DNA of 64,000 nt, from assembly GCF_004118375.1 (NCBI RefSeq), contig NZ_SDHX01000001.1:2607693-2671692 (forward strand), in the 5' to 3' direction. Position 1 is the stretch's first letter, and each line of letters begins with the position of its first letter. The translations under genes were made by a program, and so were the position numbers. Below are positions 9,118 to 18,241 of the stretch, one piece after another. The notes under the pieces were generated by a model, which saw only the letters and a program-made list of their open reading frames with translations, had not been told where the DNA came from and ran no database searches. The DNA comes from Oleiharenicola lentus (lineage in GTDB: Bacteria > Verrucomicrobiota > Verrucomicrobiia > Opitutales > Opitutaceae).

Positions 9118-9160
9118 CGCTCGCGGGGCGGAAGCACCGCGAGCGTTCCTGTCTTCCGCC
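9118..9160. terminator. Hairpins between convergent GH4 and ankyrin genes
   Basis: A 9-bp perfect stem (CGCTCGCGG 9118-9126 with CCGCGAGCG 9137-9145) has a 10-nt loop. Part of that loop, GGCGGAAG (9127-9134), can instead pair with CTTCCGCC (9153-9160), so two mutually exclusive hairpins are possible. There is no long T run. A shared bidirectional stop for two convergent transcripts is the simplest reading. Confidence 0.5.
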
Positions 9161-9162
9161 CG

Positions 9163-10662
9163 TCAGGGCGCTTGGTAGCCCTTAGGTTTGGCCCGTTCCA
9201 TGGGCGGCGGAATCTCCACGCCATGGGTTTTCATCAACCGATGCAAGACAGTCATCACTTCGTAGGAAGGCTTGAAATTGCCGAACCGATGCCCCTCTGC
9301 AATCCGGAGCGGCGTCCAACCGTGCTCGTTCGGGCGGTTCCAAACCTCGATACGCGCACCGCGCCCATCGAGCAGTTCCATCACTTTTGGGAAAAAGGCG
9401 TAGGCCGCGCCATGCATCGCCGTTTCCCCGCTCTTTGTCACCGCATTCGGATCCAGGCCGAGTTCGAGCAGATAGGCCACCGTCTCCAATGCCTCGGCTT
9501 CGGTGCCAGCCTCGTCCTGCTCGGCCCCGTTGCCCAGCCCGCAGGCCAGCATCAGCGCGTTGGCGCCCTCCACGTTGTGGGCGGTCGGATCGGCCCCGAG
9601 ACTTACGAGCAACTTGACGTAGGCGGCGTCCGCGCGATCGGCCGCCAGCAGCAGCGGAGTGCAACCTTCCCGCGCGTATCGACCCTGTCCTTTCGCGGCG
9701 GCCGTCAGGCGCAGATCCACCTTGGCGCCCCGGGCGACAAGGTGCTTCGCCAGATCCAGACTCGAAAGCCGTCCACTGCCATCGGGAGGGGGGTCACCGT
9801 TCATTTCGCTGATGTCCGGTTTCCTTACCCACGTCAGCACATGGAGCGGTGCATGGTGAGAACGGAGGTCGTTGGGATCGGCGCCGAGGTCCACCAGCTG
9901 CGCGGCTAGTTCGAAGTGCCCGTTTTCAATCGCCACGATCAATGCACTGGTGCCCGCCGGCGGCTGCTTGCCGCCCGGTTTCCTCTCCGGAGCCGTGACG
10001 TAATTCAGGTCTGCTCCGGCGCGCAGCAACGCCTGCACGGTGGCGGTGTGACCACCGCGGACCGCAAACAACCAGGCATTGAAGCCCGAGGCCAGGCGCG
10101 CGTTGAGATCCGCGCCTGCGGCCAACAGGACATTCACGACTTCGGTGTGCCCGTCGGCCGCGGCCCACATCAGCGGAGTCTGCCCACCCGGCAGTCCGGC
10201 ATCGGGGGGAACACCGGCGGCGAGCAGGGCGCGCACCGGGCCGCTCTTTCCCACGCGCGCAGCGGCCAGCAATGGACTCTCCCCTGCAGGCTCCGCCTTT
10301 TGCGGATCCGATCCGGCCGTCAGCAGGGCGGCCACCAATTCGGCGTTGCCATTGCGACAGGCGAAAAGCAGCGGAGTGAAACCATAGCGGTTGGTGCGAT
10401 CGGGAGCCGCACCCGCCGCGATCAGGCCCCTGGCCATGTCCGTGTCGTCAAGATAGGCGGCCCAAAGCAGAGCCGTCATTCCGTCGGGCTGCGCGGCGTC
10501 GACGTCCGCGCCGGCAGCAAGCAACCGGGTCACTTCCTGCCGATCCCGCTTTTCCATGGCGGCGGCCAGCGCTGGTCCATCCGCTGCGCCAGAGAGCGCG
10601 GGCATCACTACCAAGCCAAACCAGAATGCGACCCTCGGGCCATGTGACCGGAATACTTTCAT
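9163..10662 (-). CDS. Exported ankyrin-repeat protein
   Basis: A 499-residue protein with a signal peptide (about 1-27, ending 'PALSGAADG') followed by roughly nine or ten ankyrin repeats across the rest of the chain. Typical units are 'DGMTALLWAAYLDD' and 'YGFTPLLFACRNGN'. The last conserved unit is 'HGWTPLRIAEG'. It starts 6 nt after the DUF1552 stop on the same strand, so it is the third gene of the DUF1592-DUF1552 unit. No catalytic domain is seen; a protein-binding role on the periplasmic side is likely. What it binds is unknown. Confidence 0.88.
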   Translation of the reverse strand: MKVFRSHGPRVAFWFGLVVMPALSGAADGPALAAAMEKRDRQEVTRLLAAGADVDAAQPDGMTALLWAAYLDDTDMARGLIAAGAAPDRTNRYGFTPLLFACRNGNAELVAALLTAGSDPQKAEPAGESPLLAAARVGKSGPVRALLAAGVPPDAGLPGGQTPLMWAAADGHTEVVNVLLAAGADLNARLASGFNAWLFAVRGGHTATVQALLRAGADLNYVTAPERKPGGKQPPAGTSALIVAIENGHFELAAQLVDLGADPNDLRSHHAPLHVLTWVRKPDISEMNGDPPPDGSGRLSSLDLAKHLVARGAKVDLRLTAAAKGQGRYAREGCTPLLLAADRADAAYVKLLVSLGADPTAHNVEGANALMLACGLGNGAEQDEAGTEAEALETVAYLLELGLDPNAVTKSGETAMHGAAYAFFPKVMELLDGRGARIEVWNRPNEHGWTPLRIAEGHRFGNFKPSYEVMTVLHRLMKTHGVEIPPPMERAKPKGYQAP

Positions 10663-10668
10663 GACTTC

Positions 10669-12015
10669 TCACACGCTCAGCGGCGTGAACAGTTCGTGGG
10701 TCCGGCCGTTGCTGTCCGCGAATGAATCGATCGCCACTCCGACCTTGTCGAGCAGAGTGAGGTGCAGGTTGGCCAGCGGCGTGGGCTGGTCGTAGCGGAT
10801 GTGCCGCCCATGCTTGAGACCGGCCACACCACCACCGGCCACGATGATTGGCAGCTCGCTGTGATCATGGACGTTGGGGTTGCCGATACCGCTGCCGTAG
10901 AGCAGAGCGGAATGGTCGAGCAGGCTTCCGTCGCCGTCGGGCGTGTTCCGCAGCCGGTCGAGGAAGTAGGAAAAAAGGGAAACATGGTGCGCGTTGATCT
11001 TCGCCATCCGGGCGATCTTCTCCGGATCGTTACCGTGGTGGGACAGCGGATGATGGGGATCGGGCACCCCTATCTCCGGGTAAGTGCGATTGCTCGTTTC
11101 TCGAGCGAGCTGAAAGGTGATGACGCGCGTGATGTCGCCCTGCCAGGCCAGCACCTGCAGATCGAACATGAGCCGCGCATGATCGGCGTAGAGCGCTGGG
11201 GCGCTGAGCGGTCGCTCGAGGTCCGGCGGGAGACGGCCGGCGGAGGTGTCAGCCTCCGCCCGCTGAATACGGCGTTCGACCTCGCGCACTGTCTCCAGAT
11301 AGTCATTGATCCGCGCCCGATCCCCGGCACCTAGATCGAGCTTGAGGCTGGCGAGATCATCGGCCACCAGGTCGAGCAAGCTGGCGCGGCGTCGAAGCGC
11401 CGCCTGACGTTCGGCCTGGCTTCCGCCCTCGCCAAAAAGTCGCTCGAACACCACCCGCGGGTGCGCTTCGGAAGGCAGCGGGGTCGTGGGCGAGGACCAA
11501 GACAGGTTGTTCTGATAAACGCAGGCGAAGCCGTTGTCGCACTGGCCGGTCGTCTGCAGCATGTCCATCGAGAGCTCGAGCGACGGCAACTGGGTCTCAT
11601 GGCCGATCTCCCGCGCCGCGAGTTGGTCGGCCGTCGTGCCCAGGTAGTAATCGGAACCTTCGGTGTGCTTCGCCTTGGCCGCACTGAGGAAGGCGGCGTT
11701 GGAGGTCGCATGCGAACCGGGGTAGGCATTGCGCAGCTCAAGGTTTGAGATGACGGTTATGTGTTCCTTGTGCGGATTGAGCGACTCTAGGATCGGGGGC
11801 AGCTCATTGAGCGCTCCGGTGCGCGCCGGAATCCACCGCGACTGGTCGCAGCCCATCGGCATGAAGACGTAGCCCAGGCGGCGGACAGGTCGGGCCGGAG
11901 TCAGCACGGCGGCGGTGGCCGCGGGAATCATGGCGTCGAGCAGCGGCAGCGCCAGGCTGGCGCCAAGACCGCGGAGGAAGGTGCGCCGGGGAAGCGCCTT
12001 TTTGGTGATGATCAT
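10669..12015 (-). CDS. DUF1552 family protein, Tat-exported
   Basis: A 448-residue protein with a twin-arginine leader ('RRTFLRGLGASLALPLLDA', residues 10-28), followed by the DUF1552 domain over almost the whole length ('LGYVFMPMGCDQSRW' near the start, 'PDPHHPLSHHGNDP' towards the end). Its start overlaps the stop of the DUF1592 gene as ATGA (12012-12015), so the two are translationally coupled. DUF1552 and DUF1592 proteins almost always occur together in Planctomycetes, Verrucomicrobia and Acidobacteria (family knowledge), but their reaction is not established. Tat export implies that it folds, and perhaps takes a cofactor, in the cytoplasm. Confidence 0.92.
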   Translation of the reverse strand: MIITKKALPRRTFLRGLGASLALPLLDAMIPAATAAVLTPARPVRRLGYVFMPMGCDQSRWIPARTGALNELPPILESLNPHKEHITVISNLELRNAYPGSHATSNAAFLSAAKAKHTEGSDYYLGTTADQLAAREIGHETQLPSLELSMDMLQTTGQCDNGFACVYQNNLSWSSPTTPLPSEAHPRVVFERLFGEGGSQAERQAALRRRASLLDLVADDLASLKLDLGAGDRARINDYLETVREVERRIQRAEADTSAGRLPPDLERPLSAPALYADHARLMFDLQVLAWQGDITRVITFQLARETSNRTYPEIGVPDPHHPLSHHGNDPEKIARMAKINAHHVSLFSYFLDRLRNTPDGDGSLLDHSALLYGSGIGNPNVHDHSELPIIVAGGGVAGLKHGRHIRYDQPTPLANLHLTLLDKVGVAIDSFADSNGRTHELFTPLSV

Positions 12016-14354
12016 GGGGTGGTCCTCAGTTGAAAGGGGGCACTCTGCACGAGTGCCAGGATCAGACTCGTCAGGCGATAATCATTGGCGGCGGAGCGGC
12101 GGACGACCTCCCGGATATGGGGTGCATCGTGCTCCCCTGCTTCCCGGCCCAGTGCAAAGACGAACAGCTTCTCGGCGAACGTGCCGGCCAGCAGGTCCGG
12201 CCGCGCCAGGAGCGCCGCCTCCAACCCGGCGACACCGTCAAACCTGCTGCCGTCGGGCAGCCCACCTGAGGCGTCAACCGGATGAAAATCCTCAAGTGTG
12301 CGATACCGGCCGACCGCATCGAACTCCTCGAGGGCGAAGCCGATGGGGTCGATCACATTGTGGCAGCTCGCACAGACCTTTTGCTCGCGATGCGCGGCCA
12401 AGCGTTGCCGGATCGGTAGCGATTCCGAGACGATGTTTTCATCCAGCGAGGGCACGTCGGGCGGCGGCGGCGGCGGCGGCGTGCCAAGCAGATTGTCCAG
12501 CACCCATTTGCCCCGGATCACAGGCGAAGTGCGTGTCGCGTAGGAAGTCACCGTGAGCAGGCTGCCCTGGCGCAGCAACCCGCCGCGCTGCCGTTTGGGA
12601 TCGCCCGCAAAGGAGATCCGTCGGAAGCGGTTGCCGATAACATGGGGAATTCCATAATGGCGGGCCAGCCGTTCATTGAGGAAGGTGTAGTCCGCAGTCA
12701 GCAACTCGGACACTGGACGATCCTCCCGCAGCAGACTTAGCAGGAAGAGTTCGGTTTCCCGACGCATGGCCTGACGCAGGTTGTCATCGAAATCGATGAA
12801 CCGGCGCTCATCAGGGCGGGCGGCATCAAGGGCCCGGAGATGCAGCCACTGCGCTGCAAAATTGGTGGCGAGATTCTCCGCCCGCGGGTCGGCCAGCATA
12901 CGCCGGACCTGGCCTTCCAGCACGCCGGGATCACGCAATGCGCCGCGCTCGGCCTGGCCGAGCAGTTCGTCGTCCGGCAGGCTGCTCCACAGAAAAAAGG
13001 CCAGGCGCGAGGCCAGTTCCAAATCCGTGATCGCATAGACTGTTCCCGGCGCGAGATCCGGAGGATCGCGTTCGATGCGGAATAGGAACTGCGGGCTCAC
13101 CAACACGGCTCCGACGGCGCGCTCCACCCCCAGATCGAAATCCCCATCGGCCAGTCCCTCCCTGAAAAGACGCATCGGGCCGCGGAAATCGTTCTCTGTC
13201 ACAGGCCGGCGATAGGCCAGTCTCAGCAACGGCGCCAGCACCGCCCTCGCCTTGGCCTCCGGGCTCGCATCCTCCGACACGTTCGCCAGCGGCGCCAGCA
13301 GGCGGCGCCGGCCCGGTGTGTCTCCCGGTCCCCGGGCGGCAAATGGCCCGGTGATCGTTACCTGGTAGACCGCCGGCGCAGCGCGAGGATGACGGAAGAT
13401 GTTGAACCGGGAAACATAGGGCTCGCGGATCGTCTCCTTCAGGGCGGCGGGACGGTGCGGAAATGTCACCGCCACCTCCCGAGGCCCAGCGGCCACTTGG
13501 AGGCGATGCGTGAGGTGCCGGTCCACTTCCTCCCAGTTCTTGTCCTCCCGGGGTGGATTCACGGTGAAGCGCGCCACCCGCGCCCGATCCAGCAAAAACT
13601 CGATTTCCACCGGTTCCCGCAGTGCCTCCACATGTTCGTTGCGGTCACGGACGAGGCGCACGTTGATCTCGTATTCGCCGTCCTGCGGAAACTGATACGG
13701 GATGCGCAGACCGCCGCGCGTTCCGGGCGGAAGCCCTTCGAGCTGCTGGTCCTGTGTCACCTCGGCCGGCACCCGAAAAGTGTCTCCACCGGGCTGATGC
13801 GCGGACGCCCCAACAGCCTGTCGAGCGACCTTTTGCGCTGCGGTGACATAGCGATCCATTAGCGTCGGCGAGAGATTACCGACCATGACATTGTCAAATC
13901 CGTGCGCCGGCTCATCCTGCGGCAACAGTGAGGCTGCGTCGATTTCGACGCCCAGCAGATCGCGCACGGCATTCTGATATTCCATGCGATTGAGCCGGCG
14001 AAGGGAATCGGTGCGCCCTGGACGGGGATGCGCGGCCGCCGCGCGATCCAGTTCTCCGGTGAGCCGGGCCGTGATCGCACGGTAATCGTTCTCGTCAGGC
14101 CGCGGCTCGCCGACGGGCGGCATCTGGCGGTGCTCCAATTTGCGCAGAACCCGCTCCCATATCTCGGGTCTTTCAGCCGGCCGGCTGAAGTCCACATCCT
14201 CCAAGGAAAGATCGCCGCTGCTCCGGCCGGAGTAATGGCAGTCGAGGCAGTGCTGGTCCACGAATTCGGCCAAGCTGGGCCCCGTGGTTGTTCCCGCCAA
14301 CCCCGTGATGAAGGTCAGCGCATGGACGAGGCTCAGGCGCGCGGACATGAGCAT
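12012..14354 (-). CDS. DUF1592-family multidomain protein with cytochrome-like heme motifs
   Basis: A 780-residue exported protein of the PVC type. After a signal peptide comes a heme-binding motif CLDCH. The domains then follow in the usual order: DUF1587, a carbohydrate-binding-like beta domain ('IPYQFPQDGEYEINVRLV'), DUF1595, DUF1592, DUF1588 and DUF1585. A second heme-type motif, CASCH, lies in the DUF1588 part. The start at 14354 gives the signal sequence; the frame is open up to 14444, but those residues are not a leader. Likely a periplasmic electron-transfer or sugar-oxidising partner of the DUF1552 protein. The function is not known. Confidence 0.9.
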   Translation of the reverse strand: MLMSARLSLVHALTFITGLAGTTTGPSLAEFVDQHCLDCHYSGRSSGDLSLEDVDFSRPAERPEIWERVLRKLEHRQMPPVGEPRPDENDYRAITARLTGELDRAAAAHPRPGRTDSLRRLNRMEYQNAVRDLLGVEIDAASLLPQDEPAHGFDNVMVGNLSPTLMDRYVTAAQKVARQAVGASAHQPGGDTFRVPAEVTQDQQLEGLPPGTRGGLRIPYQFPQDGEYEINVRLVRDRNEHVEALREPVEIEFLLDRARVARFTVNPPREDKNWEEVDRHLTHRLQVAAGPREVAVTFPHRPAALKETIREPYVSRFNIFRHPRAAPAVYQVTITGPFAARGPGDTPGRRRLLAPLANVSEDASPEAKARAVLAPLLRLAYRRPVTENDFRGPMRLFREGLADGDFDLGVERAVGAVLVSPQFLFRIERDPPDLAPGTVYAITDLELASRLAFFLWSSLPDDELLGQAERGALRDPGVLEGQVRRMLADPRAENLATNFAAQWLHLRALDAARPDERRFIDFDDNLRQAMRRETELFLLSLLREDRPVSELLTADYTFLNERLARHYGIPHVIGNRFRRISFAGDPKRQRGGLLRQGSLLTVTSYATRTSPVIRGKWVLDNLLGTPPPPPPPDVPSLDENIVSESLPIRQRLAAHREQKVCASCHNVIDPIGFALEEFDAVGRYRTLEDFHPVDASGGLPDGSRFDGVAGLEAALLARPDLLAGTFAEKLFVFALGREAGEHDAPHIREVVRRSAANDYRLTSLILALVQSAPFQLRTTP

Positions 14355-14510
14355 GTTATTGCGTGGTGGGGTGAAAAATGCAGCAAAGGGGAATGAATGC
14401 CGCTGGGGTGTGTTTAAGAAGGCTGGAATTGCCGGCACTCGCAAAGGCTAAGTTGTTGGTCCGTCACGCAGCAGATGGCATAGTAAACCAAGAACCTGCC
14501 CGGCACGTCT

Positions 14511-15656
14511 TTATCGACGGTGACGCTGGCGATAGGCACTGGGCGTCAGACCCGTTTCCCGTCGGAAAGCTACACTGAGGTATTCGGTATGCTCGAAGCC
14601 CGTGCGCTCCGCGATCAGCGCAACCGGCAAATCAGTCTCGACCAACATCGCTCGCACCCGCGCCAACCGCGTGCGCAGGATGTGCTCATGCGGCGTGTGG
14701 CCAAGCAATGACTTGAATCGACGCTCCAGCAATGTGCGCGACATGGGCACGGCCCGCAGCACATCGCTGACGTCGATGCCCGAATCGACGTTCGCCCGAA
14801 TAAAGCGAACGGCGGCGGATACCTTCGGGTCGTTCACGGCGACCACGTCGGTGGACTGCCGTTGGGCCACGCCGACCGGCTCAATCAACCGGGCCTCAAC
14901 CGGCACCCGCTCTCCTTCCATCAACCGGGCCAGCAGGGAGGCCGCCTCGTAGCCGGCCCGCCTCGCATTCGGGATCACGCTGGTCAGCGGCGGTTCGCAG
15001 AGGTCGCACAGGAGTTCGTCGTTATGCACTCCGATCACGGCAACCTGTTCCGGCACGGCCAACTCCGCTTCGCTGCATGCCTCCAGCACCTGCTGGCCGC
15101 AGACGTCGTAACAGGTCAGGATACCCACGGGCTTGGGCAGTTCGCGCAGCCACGCGACGAGTTCGTGCTGCTCACCATCCGCGGTGACCCGGGGTTTTCC
15201 CAATCGGAAAAGACCACAGGTCCGACCGGTGGCCCGAACCTGTTGCTCGAAATACTGCTCGCGCAACCCGGACCACCAGAAACGCTCATCGCCGCAATAG
15301 GCAAAATGACGGAAGCCCCGCTCCATCAGATGATCGAGCGCCAGTCGAGTCGCCGCCCGGCTGTCGGTCGCCACCCGCGGGAAAACCGGCTCAGGCAATG
15401 CGGCCGCCACATCTACGACCGGCAGTCCTGTATCTCGTAACGCGGAGGCCATTCGTCGGCTCGTGACGCGCGCAATGATGCCATCGCCCCGCCAACCAGC
15501 CAGCCAACCCGGCAGACCCGCCCCGCGACCCTGCTCGGATAAGCGAATGTTCCATGGTTTCTGCTCACGCAACCAGGCGCGGATGCCGTGCAACAGTTCA
15601 CGGGCATACGTGTTCGAGGTCTCGATGAGCAGCGCGACTTTGCGCCGATGGGGCAT
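14511..15656 (-). CDS. XylR-type AraC-family regulator with sugar-binding domain
   Basis: A 381-residue transcription factor. The first 270 residues resemble a LacI/periplasmic-binding-protein sugar sensor ('KVALLIETSNTYARELLHGI' near the N-terminus). The last 100 residues form an AraC DNA-binding domain with two helix-turn-helix motifs ('VSDVLRAVPMSRTLLERRFK' and 'VALIAERTGFEHTEYLSVAF'). This layout is that of E. coli XylR, whose ligand is xylose. A xylose isomerase gene lies at 29015-30343, but no direct link is shown. It is divergent from the binding-module gene at 15821, and the intergenic region has two inverted repeats. Confidence 0.9.
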   Translation of the reverse strand: MPHRRKVALLIETSNTYARELLHGIRAWLREQKPWNIRLSEQGRGAGLPGWLAGWRGDGIIARVTSRRMASALRDTGLPVVDVAAALPEPVFPRVATDSRAATRLALDHLMERGFRHFAYCGDERFWWSGLREQYFEQQVRATGRTCGLFRLGKPRVTADGEQHELVAWLRELPKPVGILTCYDVCGQQVLEACSEAELAVPEQVAVIGVHNDELLCDLCEPPLTSVIPNARRAGYEAASLLARLMEGERVPVEARLIEPVGVAQRQSTDVVAVNDPKVSAAVRFIRANVDSGIDVSDVLRAVPMSRTLLERRFKSLLGHTPHEHILRTRLARVRAMLVETDLPVALIAERTGFEHTEYLSVAFRRETGLTPSAYRQRHRR

Positions 15657-15701
15657 CCTCGTAGCGAAAGCATTAGTGTGTCCGTCGCCATCCCAAACCG
15701 C

Positions 15702-15759
15702 TCCGGCGCCGGAAAATCAAAAAACAAATACGAATCTGCTCATGGTCCCGCGCGGACCA
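15702..15759. promoter_or_regulatory. Two inverted repeats in the divergent XylR-type / binding-module intergenic region
   Basis: A perfect 12-bp palindrome TCCGGCGCCGGA lies at 15702-15713. A second dyad, TGGTCC (15743-15748) and GGACCA (15754-15759), has a 5-bp spacer. Both lie between the divergent starts at 15656 and 15821, where the regulator would be expected to bind. Calling them operators is inference; no consensus for this regulator is known to me. Confidence 0.35.
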
Positions 15760-15820
15760 GAGGTGTTAACTTTCACCGCGCAAAACGGGTTACCTTCCCA
15801 GTCCTATTTCCAGAACCATC

Positions 15821-16663
15821 ATGAACCGTTATCTCACCCCGCTCGCCCTGGCGCTCTGCGCAGCACTCCCCTTGTCCGCCCAGAACCCTGCCGCGCCTCA
15901 GGCTACTCATCCACCCCCAAAAACGAAAGCCGCCCCGCGCCCGCCCATGACCGAGGCGGAGCGCGCCCTCCACCTCACGCCACCCGGACCGGCCGACACC
16001 CCTCTGGTCACCGCCGACACCACCTTCGAGGAACAGGACGGCCAGGTTGTGATCGAGGCCGAACACTTCGTCCGCCAGAGCCGCGACGTCATCCGACGCT
16101 GGTTCATCAACGGCGGAGGCCATGTGCCTGCCACCAAGCCTGACCCGGATCCGGTAATGGTTACCGATGCCTCTAACGGCATGTATGTCGAAGCATTGCC
16201 CGATACCTTCGTGCATGATCACGAGCGCGCGGTCGATGGCGCCAACATCGGCATCGCGCCCGGCGCCGTCGCCGTCCTGCACTACCCGGTCCATTTCACC
16301 AAACCCGGCCGGTATTACATCTGGACGCGCATGCGCTCCAACGACGATGAAGACAACACCTTCAACGCCGGCATCGACGACACCTGGCCCGCCTCCGCCC
16401 GCTGTCTCCAGTTCCCCAAGCTCAAGAAGGTGTGGTGGTGGGGCGGAGTGATCCGCGACGCCCGCGGCCCGAGCTACCCGCATCACCGCGCCTACCTCGA
16501 TGTGCCCGCCGCAGGCATCTATACGATCATGTATTCCATGCGAGAGGACGGCAGCGAACTCGACAAGTTCCTCCTCACCATGGACGGGCGGATGAAAGCA
16601 CCGGAAGGTGCCGGTCCCACTGCCTCCCCCTTCAAGTCGGGCGGCCTCGCCGCGAAGCAGTAA
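15821..16663 (+). CDS. Exported single-module carbohydrate-binding-like protein
   Basis: A 280-residue exported protein: signal peptide 1-20 (ending 'LPLSA'), a Pro/Ala-rich linker, then one beta-sandwich module starting 'VVIEAEHFVRQ' and ending 'SMREDGSELDKFLLT'. The 'EAE..' opening is typical of CBM6/CBM35-like modules and of the C-terminal domain of GH115 enzymes (family knowledge). The same module opens the proteins at 16740-18011 and 24191-27961. No catalytic domain is present, so it may bind glycan on its own or serve as a subunit. Ligand unknown. Confidence 0.75.
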   Translation: MNRYLTPLALALCAALPLSAQNPAAPQATHPPPKTKAAPRPPMTEAERALHLTPPGPADTPLVTADTTFEEQDGQVVIEAEHFVRQSRDVIRRWFINGGGHVPATKPDPDPVMVTDASNGMYVEALPDTFVHDHERAVDGANIGIAPGAVAVLHYPVHFTKPGRYYIWTRMRSNDDEDNTFNAGIDDTWPASARCLQFPKLKKVWWWGGVIRDARGPSYPHHRAYLDVPAAGIYTIMYSMREDGSELDKFLLTMDGRMKAPEGAGPTASPFKSGGLAAKQ

Positions 16664-16739
16664 TACCCGGCCTTCTGATATGAGCCGGTCCGCGCGACTG
16701 CGCCCCGGCTCCCTTCTGGGTCCACATCCCCCGCCGTCC

Positions 16740-18011
16740 ATGAAAATTTGCTTCGCCCCCATCGCCCTTTCGCTTGCCTGCATTGTCAGCACCGACGCGC
16801 AGTCGGTCCGCAGTGATCGCCCCCGTGTGGTTCCCGACGCCATCGTCGCCCGCGAGACCGGCGGTTTCGTGGTCGTCGAAGCCGAACACTTCTTCGCCCA
16901 AACCCACACCGAGAAGCGCGCCTGGCACATCACCGACGCCGGCACCACGCCGTCGGTCGGTCGCGACATCGACCCGCCCAATTTTGCCACCGCCTCCGGC
17001 GGCGCCTCCATCGAGGTGCTGCCCGATGAAGGCAACGACGGCACCCCACCGGTGCCCGGACTCAGCATCGCCAACGAACCGGGTGCCATGGCGGTAGTAT
17101 CCTGGCGCGTGCATTTCAAGACGCCCGGTCGTTATTTTATCTGGTCCCGCGCTTTTGGCACCGATGGCGACGACAACACTCTGCACTATGGCATCGACGG
17201 CACGTGGCCCGACTCGAGCGCCCGCTCCCACACCTTTGGCGGCAAGAAATGGCAGTGGGCCAACCGTCACCGCCAGCACAAGGGCAAGCTCTTCTTTGAG
17301 ATCACCAGTCCAGCTGTGCATGTCATCACGGCCTCCATGCGTGAAGACGGCTGCGAACTCGACCAGTTCGTGCTGACCACCGACGAAACCTGGACCCCGC
17401 CCGCCGATCATGCACCCGTCGCCGCCCGTGTCCCGACCGAACGCGACGGATTGCTCGTCATTGAGGCCGAAGACTTGCTCCCCTCCTCGGGCTGGGAACT
17501 CCAACAAGATGCGAACGGCCACACGGGCGCGGGCTACATCGCCTGGACGCTGCCTCACCAAGGCCGACCTGCAGGTGAAGGGGTGCTGCGCCTGGACTTT
17601 CGCATCACCACTCCCGGCGACTACCAGTTCCTCTGGCGTTCCCGTCTGCCCGATCATGCCAATCGCCCCGACACGCGCGATCCCGATGGCAACGACACTT
17701 GGCTACGTTTTCTCAGCGGCACCGACGTGCCGGGGCAGGCCGTTCTCGGCACAGACTGGCGCAAGATCGCCCTCTTCGGCCACCCGGCGGGCTGGAGCTG
17801 GAGCACCCACGCCGACCCGGGCAAGCCGCACCCCGACACCCCCGTGTGCCGACGCCTCGAGGCCGGTATGCATACGCTTGAGCTCTCCGGTCGCTCACAG
17901 GGACACATGCTCGACCGCCTCGTGCTGCGGCGGACCACCGGTGCGCCTATAAATACGAACGCCGGCGACAACTCGGCACTGGTTTCATTGCCCAGCTCGA
18001 CGATCTACTGA
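16740..18011 (+). CDS. Exported two-module carbohydrate-binding-like protein
   Basis: A 423-residue protein with a signal peptide (ending 'CIVSTDA') and two beta-sandwich modules. The first ('VVVEAEHFFAQ' to 'SMREDGCELDQFVLT') is homologous to the module in the preceding gene. The second opens 'LLVIEAEDLLPSSGW' and resembles a more ordinary CBM6/35 unit. The start at 16740 is chosen because the leader begins there; codons upstream to 16608 would overlap the previous gene. It lies 76 nt after that gene, probably in one transcript. There is no enzyme domain; the ligand is unknown. Confidence 0.75.
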   Translation: MKICFAPIALSLACIVSTDAQSVRSDRPRVVPDAIVARETGGFVVVEAEHFFAQTHTEKRAWHITDAGTTPSVGRDIDPPNFATASGGASIEVLPDEGNDGTPPVPGLSIANEPGAMAVVSWRVHFKTPGRYFIWSRAFGTDGDDNTLHYGIDGTWPDSSARSHTFGGKKWQWANRHRQHKGKLFFEITSPAVHVITASMREDGCELDQFVLTTDETWTPPADHAPVAARVPTERDGLLVIEAEDLLPSSGWELQQDANGHTGAGYIAWTLPHQGRPAGEGVLRLDFRITTPGDYQFLWRSRLPDHANRPDTRDPDGNDTWLRFLSGTDVPGQAVLGTDWRKIALFGHPAGWSWSTHADPGKPHPDTPVCRRLEAGMHTLELSGRSQGHMLDRLVLRRTTGAPINTNAGDNSALVSLPSSTIY

Positions 18012-18241
18012 TCGCTGACGTCTAATGAAGTCAGCCATTTTTCCGAATCACCTGACTCACGCTATCACGATAGCCCCGCGACTTATCTGGCCTCCAAGGA
18101 ACTCAATGCCTAGGTTTCCTGCACTGGACCCGAGAACGCACGGATTTCGCGCTGAACAATCCGTATGACGATAACCCTACGACGACGACGCACTAATGCC
18201 CAAAAACCCGCTATCCTCGTCATCGGAACCGATCTCAGTGC

